From: Strigops habroptila
Lineage: Eukaryota > Chordata > Aves > Psittaciformes > Psittacidae
Direction of reading: 5' to 3'
NCBI RefSeq assembly: GCF_004027225.2
Contig: NC_044277.2
Coordinates: forward strand, 35,000,812 to 35,064,811
Length of the DNA: 64,000 bases
Shown: in pieces, positions 61,701 through 64,000 of the stretch
How the letters are laid out: the number at the start of each line of letters is the position of its first letter
How positions within the stretch are numbered: position 1 is the stretch's first letter
Program-made: the position numbers and the translations under genes
The notes under the pieces: model-generated
Database searches by the model: none
What the model saw: the letters and a program-made list of their open reading frames with translations, nothing else
Told to the model about the DNA's origin: nothing

Positions 61701-63082
61701 ATTCTTCTCCAAGAGGTAAACTCAAGCCATAGTCACCTGAAAGTTTAACACCATTAAACATTATTAGTATATTATTTTGTATCAATACAAAACACATCCT
61801 GCACCTCGATTTTTATTAGACATCAGCAATCAAAAAAACGAACTGTGCAACCAGTAATCACAAAACAGCTGAAACACAAAACGCCCTCTCTCTATGAGTA
61901 GTTGGGAGGAAAGCATGGAAAAATTGATTGGGTTTTGGATGTTAATTTTCCTCTAGTCCTCGCATTTTTTCTCCCAAAAATGACTAATACTATAAAATAA
62001 CCTAAATGTTGTACATATTCTTTTGTCAATGTACGTTTCAAAGGAAATTTCCTTTGACATGTTAGTTTCTAAATTAACTCTAATGTTTTAAGCTGTGCTT
62101 ATCACACAATAGAAAACACACTTTGCAACCAGAAGGAAACAACCTATTCATTTAGCATGAAGCATGTGAAAAATATGTGGCTTCCACACAACTAGAAGGA
62201 ACCTGGCCATATGCTGATATGGCCATTTTTTCTTTCCACCTCAGTGTTTTTAATTGTAGTAGACCCAAAATATACATTTAGTACATTTCCAAGATTACTA
62301 TCAGGTCTCATAACAGCTGCGCTCCTAAACTATAATGCCATGCAAGTTGTTTGCTGTTCCCAAAATACATTTTAATGTACTTTGTAAGTAATATCCTCTG
62401 CCTCAGAAGCCCACCTCTGCAACCACTTTCACCACTATCCAAAGAACAAGTCCCTGTCTAGTTTAATCCAAATGAAATTACATTGCTTTAAACAAGAACC
62501 AGCCAACAATATCAACAACCATTCACTATTACTCAAATGTGTTCAGTACCTAAATGATTATTATAGAACACACTAGTTTTGGCTGGGATAGAGTTAAATT
62601 TCTTCATAATAGCTAGTATGGGGCTATGTTTTGGATTTGTGCTGAAAACAGTGTGGATAAAACAGGGATATTTTAGTTATTGCTGAGCAGTGCTTACACG
62701 GAGCCAAGGCCTTTTCTGCTCCTCACAGCATCTCACCAGCGAGTAGGCTGGGGTGCACAAGGATTTGAGAGGGGACATGGCTGGGACCGCTGTAGCATAA
62801 CTACAAAAAAACAATTCCACGCAACCCAAAGACATTTGTAAGACTGAAGAATTGGTATGCACTTGAATTATAATGGTCATTTTATAATTAAAAACCCAAA
62901 GCAGTAATTCCCTTCCAAAGATTGACATAGGTAGTCAAATAATAGTTAAATCTAGAAGACATATAAAAAAATATATATATCATACCTAAAGAATAGTTCT
63001 GTTGACTATTTGGAGGTATATTTTCTTTAGCCATGGATATTAACATTTTGCTAGTCTCGGAAAGCTTCTCTGATTCCTTATT
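13410..63082 (-). CDS. CSPP1: CSPP1, 28 exons, all but the extreme N-terminus
   Basis: Centrosome and spindle pole associated protein 1 binds and stabilises microtubules and acts at spindle poles, centrosomes, basal bodies and the ciliary axoneme. In humans, loss causes Joubert-type ciliopathy. The 28 exons, placed by splice sites and phase, sum to 3,564 nt: 1,187 residues plus TGA. The human protein is about 1,220 residues and starts roughly 33 residues earlier, outside the window. Landmarks in order are [17 protein letters not shown] (residues 13-29 of the visible part), [28 protein letters not shown]-type basic helix ([17 protein letters not shown], ~360-375), [20 protein letters not shown] (~448-467), long E/K/R-rich coiled coils (~546-590 and ~694-793), [15 protein letters not shown] and the tail [10 protein letters not shown]...[10 protein letters not shown]. 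No signal peptide or membrane segment. It converges on ARFGEF1, as in human. Intron 22 appears to use a GC donor. Confidence 0.96.
13907..13990 (-). mobile_element. CR1 LINE 3' terminus
   Basis: The plus strand reads CATAGAATCACAGAATGG, TTTGGGTTGGAAGGGAGACC and TTCAAGATCATCTAGTTCCA, the reverse complement of the CR1 3' end with its terminal ATTCTATG-type repeat. Only about 80 bases are present, so it is strongly 5' truncated. It is in sense with CSPP1. Confidence 0.9.
15367..15384. repeat. Poly-G run, 18 bases
   Basis: Eighteen consecutive G residues on the plus strand (C18 on the CSPP1 transcript), in CSPP1 intron 27. Confidence 0.95.
16879..16907. repeat. (TA)n/(CT)n simple repeat
   Basis: A TATATA tract runs into TCTCTCTATTTCTCTC, preceded by two imperfect CATACATGCA units. 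Intronic. Confidence 0.85.
18074..18224 (-). CDS. CSPP1: CSPP1 visible exon 27 ([18 protein letters not shown])
   Basis: Acceptor ttctgcag, donor gtatgc. It has 50 codons plus one base: [16 protein letters not shown], then [20 protein letters not shown]. The NEER-x-x-RL core matches; the rest is diverged. Confidence 0.93.
18409..18518 (-). CDS. CSPP1: CSPP1 visible exon 26 ([14 protein letters not shown])
   Basis: Acceptor tttttccag, donor gtatgt. Two bases plus 36 codons: [20 protein letters not shown], then [16 protein letters not shown]. The PSARERRR motif is conserved. Confidence 0.94.
18519..22375 (-). other. CSPP1: CSPP1 intron 25 (3.9 kb)
   Basis: AT-rich intron with an (AC)n microsatellite at 19511-19547. 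A 184-codon open frame (21223-21777, minus strand) has no splice sites, homology or coding-like composition and is treated as chance. Confidence 0.7.
19511..19547. repeat. (AC)18 microsatellite
   Basis: Uninterrupted AC run in CSPP1 intron 25; (GU)n on the transcript. Confidence 0.95.
22376..22439 (-). CDS. CSPP1: CSPP1 visible exon 25 ([15 protein letters not shown])
   Basis: Acceptor cttttgtag, donor gtgagt. It has 21 codons plus one base: [20 protein letters not shown] then [16 protein letters not shown] is a near-perfect family match. Confidence 0.96.
23708..23748 (-). CDS. CSPP1: CSPP1 visible exon 24, 41-nt microexon
   Basis: Acceptor ttgatcaag, donor gtaaga. Two bases plus 13 codons, [13 protein letters not shown]. 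It sits where the human protein has a longer, poorly conserved stretch. Support is phase compatibility on both sides plus position; residue similarity is weak, so this is the least certain exon. Confidence 0.68.
23749..28389 (-). other. CSPP1: CSPP1 intron 23 (4.6 kb)
   Basis: The longest visible CSPP1 intron. It contains the LTR fragment at 27195-27978 and an A-rich tract at about 26029-26063. I saw no further exon, but alternative exons cannot be excluded by eye. Confidence 0.65.
27195..27978 (+). mobile_element. Avian endogenous-retrovirus-type LTR fragment
   Basis: Plus-strand text matches, by my recall, an abundant avian LTR family. Blocks in order are CTGGGTGTCTGTGGCAAGG, GAAGGAGGGGGAAGAGGTGC, TCCAGGCGCTGGAGCAGA-like sequence, CAGAGAGAAACTGCTGTG, GTTAATTTTCCCTCAAGCCG and AGTCTGTTTTGCCTG. 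It ends in AAACCACCACA, fitting the 3' LTR end. It is shorter than the family consensus, lacking much of the GGAGCAG-repeat middle. No viral gene is present. It is antisense to CSPP1. Confidence 0.65.
28390..28530 (-). CDS. CSPP1: CSPP1 visible exon 23 ([15 protein letters not shown])
   Basis: Acceptor tgctctag, donor gtaagg. Two bases, 46 codons, one base: [20 protein letters not shown], then [20 protein letters not shown]. The last third is a charged helix. Confidence 0.96.
29089..29246 (-). CDS. CSPP1: CSPP1 visible exon 22, apparent GC splice donor
   Basis: Acceptor tggtttag. One base, 52 codons, one base: [20 protein letters not shown], then [15 protein letters not shown] and FNELKHK. 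The frame and the family junction ELK-x-x-DSETR require the exon to end CACAAAG|gcaggt, a GC donor. The GT four bases further on gives K-G-R-F-stop. Confidence 0.88.
29944..30064 (-). CDS. CSPP1: CSPP1 visible exon 21 ([19 protein letters not shown])
   Basis: Acceptor aattccag, donor gtaaga. Two bases, 39 codons, two bases: [20 protein letters not shown], then [20 protein letters not shown] conserved helix followed by an acidic patch. Confidence 0.96.
31248..31314 (-). CDS. CSPP1: CSPP1 visible exon 20 ([14 protein letters not shown])
   Basis: Acceptor atcttcag, donor gtaagt. It has 22 codons plus one base: [20 protein letters not shown] then AF. The SPPVPAR(R/K)NQLRA block is conserved. Confidence 0.95.
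32235..32339 (-). CDS. CSPP1: CSPP1 visible exon 19 ([13 protein letters not shown])
   Basis: Acceptor cctttcag, donor gtatga. It has 35 codons, phase 0: [20 protein letters not shown], then [24 protein letters not shown] matches the family. Confidence 0.95.
33175..33321 (-). CDS. CSPP1: CSPP1 visible exon 18 (coiled coil, [15 protein letters not shown])
   Basis: Acceptor tgttacag, donor gtatgc. It has 49 codons, phase 0: [20 protein letters not shown], then [19 protein letters not shown]. It continues the charged helix of exon 17. Confidence 0.95.
33670..33930. mobile_element. Possible ancient CR1-type LINE relic
   Basis: GATCATCCAGTCTAATCTTA followed by CACAGGCC/TGTGAAATGCCA-like and CCCGAGAGATTTTTCC-like text loosely resembles old sauropsid CR1 3' regions. 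Very diverged; boundaries and orientation are not secure. Confidence 0.3.
34206..34285. repeat. T/G-rich simple sequence
   Basis: Irregular GTTT and GGTT units with T runs (for example GTTTGCTTGTTTGGGG, then TTGGTTGGTTGG). On the CSPP1 strand it reads as A/C-rich, including AACCAACCAACC. Confidence 0.8.
34599..34748 (-). CDS. CSPP1: CSPP1 visible exon 17 (coiled coil, [13 protein letters not shown])
   Basis: Acceptor ttttctag, donor gtgtag. It has 50 codons, phase 0, almost all E, K, R, Q, L and [21 protein letters not shown], then [20 protein letters not shown] continuous charged helix is expected. Confidence 0.96.
35832..35944 (-). CDS. CSPP1: CSPP1 visible exon 16 ([15 protein letters not shown])
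   Basis: Acceptor cctcttag, donor gtgaat. Two bases plus 37 codons: [20 protein letters not shown], then [10 protein letters not shown]. The [13 protein letters not shown] block is highly conserved. Confidence 0.97.
36729..36881 (-). CDS. CSPP1: CSPP1 visible exon 15 ([17 protein letters not shown])
   Basis: Acceptor tcctttag. Two bases, 50 codons, one base: [20 protein letters not shown], then [18 protein letters not shown]. The donor GCAG|gttttt is weak at intron positions +3 to +6, but phase and homology require it. Confidence 0.93.
36952..36977. repeat. Poly-A run, about 25 bases
   Basis: Consecutive A residues about 70 bases upstream of visible exon 15 in transcript orientation, where they form a long U tract before its acceptor. 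Confidence 0.9.
39137..39284 (-). CDS. CSPP1: CSPP1 visible exon 14 ([14 protein letters not shown] ... [11 protein letters not shown])
   Basis: Acceptor gtttttag, donor gtatgt. It has 49 codons plus one base. An E/R/K-rich helix runs into [20 protein letters not shown], a strongly conserved family motif. Confidence 0.97.
39765..39814. repeat. 25-bp tandem duplication
   Basis: Two adjacent copies, 39765-39789 and 39790-39814, share the core CTGCAGTAATACATGATG and differ at two positions. Located in CSPP1 intron 13. Confidence 0.9.
41124..41244 (-). CDS. CSPP1: CSPP1 visible exon 13 (SYQQELQQQ)
   Basis: Acceptor taattcag, donor gtactg. One base plus 40 codons. A variable first half is followed by [17 protein letters not shown], the start of the first long coiled coil. 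Confidence 0.92.
41587..41677 (-). CDS. CSPP1: CSPP1 visible exon 12 ([13 protein letters not shown])
   Basis: Acceptor ctttttag, donor gtaagt. Two bases, 29 codons, two bases: [21 protein letters not shown] glycine/methionine/proline-rich linker. Confidence 0.9.
42436..42554 (-). CDS. CSPP1: CSPP1 visible exon 11 (polyproline, [16 protein letters not shown])
   Basis: Acceptor ctttaag, donor gtaagt. It encodes [20 protein letters not shown] then [19 protein letters not shown]. The six-proline run may bind SH3/EVH1-type modules (inference). A hallmark CSPP1 segment. Confidence 0.97.
42616..42675. repeat. G-rich purine tract next to CSPP1 exon 11
   Basis: GGCGGCGGGGGGTGGGGGGG on the plus strand is followed by GAGAAGAACG and GGGGGGAGAGAGAGAG. 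On the CSPP1 transcript this is C- and CU-rich and lies about 60-120 bases upstream of the exon 11 acceptor. Confidence 0.85.
43131..43152. repeat. 11-bp tandem repeat (TGGTTCAATAT)2
   Basis: Two perfect adjacent copies of TGGTTCAATAT in CSPP1 intron 10. Confidence 0.85.
43458..43630 (-). CDS. CSPP1: CSPP1 visible exon 10 ([14 protein letters not shown])
   Basis: Acceptor cccttcag. It holds 57 codons plus two bases: [17 protein letters not shown], then [18 protein letters not shown]. The donor is CCCAG|gtgctt; another GT seven bases upstream would shift the frame. The AGPR junction with the next exon matches the family. Confidence 0.92.
43631..46731 (-). other. CSPP1: CSPP1 intron 9 (3.1 kb)
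   Basis: It contains AAACA-type simple sequence near 43655-43695 and the TA/TG repeat at 46632-46700. Otherwise AT-rich with no recognised feature. Confidence 0.65.
46632..46700. repeat. TA/TG compound simple repeat
   Basis: (AT)n changes into TATATACACGTGTATATAT and then (GT)n, just downstream of the visible exon 9 donor in transcript orientation. Confidence 0.9.
46732..46789 (-). CDS. CSPP1: CSPP1 visible exon 9 ([15 protein letters not shown])
   Basis: Acceptor aaaaacag, donor gtaagg. One base plus 19 codons: [24 protein letters not shown] simple repeat begins about 30 bases downstream of its donor. Confidence 0.93.
47763..47856 (-). CDS. CSPP1: CSPP1 visible exon 8 ([15 protein letters not shown])
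   Basis: Acceptor tccattag, donor gtaatg. Two bases, 30 codons, two bases: [20 protein letters not shown] then [10 protein letters not shown]. Strongly conserved basic helical segment. Confidence 0.96.
49629..49711 (-). CDS. CSPP1: CSPP1 visible exon 7 ([12 protein letters not shown])
   Basis: Acceptor tttgcccag, donor gtatgt. One base, 27 codons, one base: [20 protein letters not shown] then YTTGLVL. Low-complexity serine/alanine linker. Confidence 0.88.
50341..50442 (-). CDS. CSPP1: CSPP1 visible exon 6 ([14 protein letters not shown])
   Basis: Acceptor ttctttaag, donor gtgtgg. One base, 33 codons, two bases: [20 protein letters not shown] to SRTGNS. Clearly diverged from the human counterpart but in the right place and phase. 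Confidence 0.85.
50443..53864 (-). other. CSPP1: CSPP1 intron 5 (3.4 kb)
   Basis: AT-rich intron with an A run near 52080-52096. The open frames at 51412-51687 and nearby show no exon signals. Nothing else was recognised. Confidence 0.6.
53865..54310 (-). CDS. CSPP1: CSPP1 visible exon 5, largest exon
   Basis: Acceptor ttaaacag, donor gtattc. It has 148 codons plus two bases. It includes [19 protein letters not shown] and [20 protein letters not shown]. It is rich in R, D and E and lacks hydrophobic segments, so it is probably partly disordered. Confidence 0.96.
55170..55271 (-). CDS. CSPP1: CSPP1 visible exon 4 ([15 protein letters not shown])
   Basis: Acceptor tgttttag, donor gtaata. It has 34 codons, phase 0 at both ends, rich in charged residues ([19 protein letters not shown]), consistent with a helix. 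Confidence 0.95.
55683..55723. repeat. (TG)20 microsatellite
   Basis: Uninterrupted TG run about 410 bases upstream of visible exon 4 in transcript orientation, where it reads (CA)n. Confidence 0.95.
55978..56025. repeat. 20-bp direct repeat pair, period 28
   Basis: CCTGCAGGATTTGTACATCA at 55978-55997 and the same sequence with one change at 56006-56025, with an 8-base spacer. Confidence 0.85.
58386..58466 (-). CDS. CSPP1: CSPP1 visible exon 3 ([14 protein letters not shown])
   Basis: Acceptor aatgtag, donor gtaag. It has 27 codons, phase 0 at both ends. It repeats the GLSLPI-(D/G)ER pattern of exon 2 ([13 protein letters not shown]), suggesting an ancient internal repeat. Confidence 0.94.
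58467..61635 (-). other. CSPP1: CSPP1 intron 2 (3.2 kb)
   Basis: AT-rich intron containing a possible hAT relic (58997-59150). No exon recognised. Confidence 0.6.
58997..59150. mobile_element. Possible non-autonomous hAT (MER5-like) relic
   Basis: It begins CAGCGGTTCCCAAACTTTT, a typical hAT/Charlie terminal inverted repeat, and ends near AGCTTGGGAACTGG, an imperfect inverted copy. The interior has ACGGACCATCAGTCACTTTC. Target-site duplications were not identified. Confidence 0.4.
61636..61736 (-). CDS. CSPP1: CSPP1 visible exon 2 ([14 protein letters not shown])
   Basis: Acceptor actttcag, donor gtagag. Two bases plus 33 codons, [20 protein letters not shown] to RRYLSQ. Near-identical to the human N-terminal motif. 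Confidence 0.96.
62573..62795 (+). mobile_element. Avian endogenous-retrovirus-type LTR fragment
   Basis: Plus-strand text TTTTGGCTGGGATAGAGTTA, TTTCTTCATAATAGCTAGTA, GTTTTGGATTTGTGCTGAAA and GCTGAGCAGTGCTTACAC matches, by recall, the 5' part of a common avian LTR, probably the same broad family as the fragment at 27.2-28.0 kb. No viral coding sequence is present. It lies in CSPP1 intron 1, antisense to the gene and within about 200 bases of visible exon 1. Confidence 0.65.
62986..63082 (-). CDS. CSPP1: CSPP1 visible exon 1 ([12 protein letters not shown])
   Basis: Minus-strand acceptor ttttcag and donor gtatga. It holds 32 codons plus one base, including [20 protein letters not shown]. It starts in phase 0. 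It contains an internal ATG, but the human protein begins further upstream, so this is not the start exon. Confidence 0.94.
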
Positions 63083-64000
63083 CTGAAAACAAAACAAAAC
63101 ACTTTGTTGCATCACAAGGTAAAAGATGTATCACATACAAGAACAACATTATTAACTTAATTATTAGCACTGTAGAATAGAAGAATAGAAAGACTGAAAA
63201 AGATGCTGGATTAACACATTAAGAAAGTTATACATTTCATTAATACTACAAAAAAAGTAGCTCTCCTCTACAACACAGGAATTATTAGTTCAGTATGTTC
63301 AAAATATTTCATGTCATGAAATATGTTGACAATATATATTGTGATTTAAGTCATAAACTGTATGTCATAATCCACAACTGTGTCATAGTTTACACATATC
63401 TTCTCTTTTTTTATGGGGGCTGATGTGTCATACTGCACCCTGCTTGAAACTATGAAAGAATTACAGGGTATTATGATCAAGTTTAACACAGCTGTTCCCT
63501 GTAACTGTACTTTCACAATAGAGCTCAGGACTTTATCAAACCATAGGCTGGAAACATTCTCCTCTTCAAACTTGCTCCAAGCAGAGGAAGCAAAAATAAA
63601 GGAAGCCCAACTCTTCACGGCTCCCTAAGAATTAACTTTCTGCAGTGAATTAATAAAACTTTTTGGAAAGAATTATGATAACTAGGTAAAAATACTTTTA
63701 TACTCCCTTTTCCCCACAGAAGAGGAAAGATGAATTCTTGTAACATTCTGATACAACAAAAAAGGGAATGAAAACGGAATATTATAATTGCTGACAAAAG
63801 CTCAAGCTGTCTCAGGCTTCGTAAGTCAAACAACAGAAAATCAAAACTCCTTTTTTCACCAAGGACTTTATTTAGTTAGCATAACACTTTGCTAGCTTGA
63901 ATTAATTAAATATAGCTTTTTGCCAGGTACTGGCACTATTAAACAACTTAATGGTGTTCTGCAAATTATAAAATCTTTATAGCTTTAGAATTAGGTACTA
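63083..64000 (-). other. CSPP1: CSPP1 intron leading to the N-terminal exon outside the window
   Basis: No sequence resembling the human CSPP1 N-terminus (a D/E/K-rich start) is present on the minus strand here. The start-codon exon and promoter therefore lie beyond 64000. No other feature was recognised. Confidence 0.65.

Overview
The window is vertebrate nuclear DNA, most likely from a bird. CR1 retrotransposon fragments (1-625, 10168-10465, 13907-13990), two fragments of an LTR family I know from avian genomes (27195-27978, 62573-62795), spliced genes with GT-AG introns and long AT-rich introns all point that way. The LTR family is one I associate with Neoaves more than with galliforms, but that is recall and tentative. 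There is no sign of bacterial, plasmid, CRISPR or phage content.

Two genes lie tail to tail, the same arrangement as on human 8q13. On the + strand, seven exons (1924-8557) encode the last 309 residues of ARFGEF1 (BIG1, a Golgi/endosome ARF guanine-nucleotide exchange factor). The rest of that gene, including the Sec7 domain, lies to the left of the window. Its 3' UTR probably runs to about 9.84 kb. On the - strand, 28 exons (63082 down to 13410) encode nearly all of CSPP1 (centrosome and spindle pole associated protein 1). Only the start-codon exon or exons, about 33 residues by comparison with the human protein, lie beyond the right edge. Every CSPP1 exon was placed by splice sites plus reading phase. 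Together they sum to 3,564 nt, exactly 1,188 codons including the stop.

Layout: 1-625 dead CR1; 626-1923 ARFGEF1 intron; 1924-8557 ARFGEF1 C-terminal exons; 8558-9840 its 3' UTR; 9841-12780 intergenic with a second CR1 and an older LINE-like stretch; 12780-13409 CSPP1 3' UTR with a (CA)19 tract; 13410-63082 CSPP1 exons and introns; 63083-64000 further CSPP1 intron. The introns hold microsatellites, an 18-base G run, two LTR fragments, a CR1 3' end, a possible hAT relic and short tandem duplications.

The two genes do not form a pathway. ARFGEF1 controls ARF1/ARF3 activation at the trans-Golgi and recycling endosome. CSPP1 acts on microtubules of the spindle, centrosome and ciliary axoneme. 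I found no undescribed system. The most notable point is that CSPP1 intron 22 appears to use a GC-AG splice site: the nearby GT would shift the frame and hit a stop two codons later.
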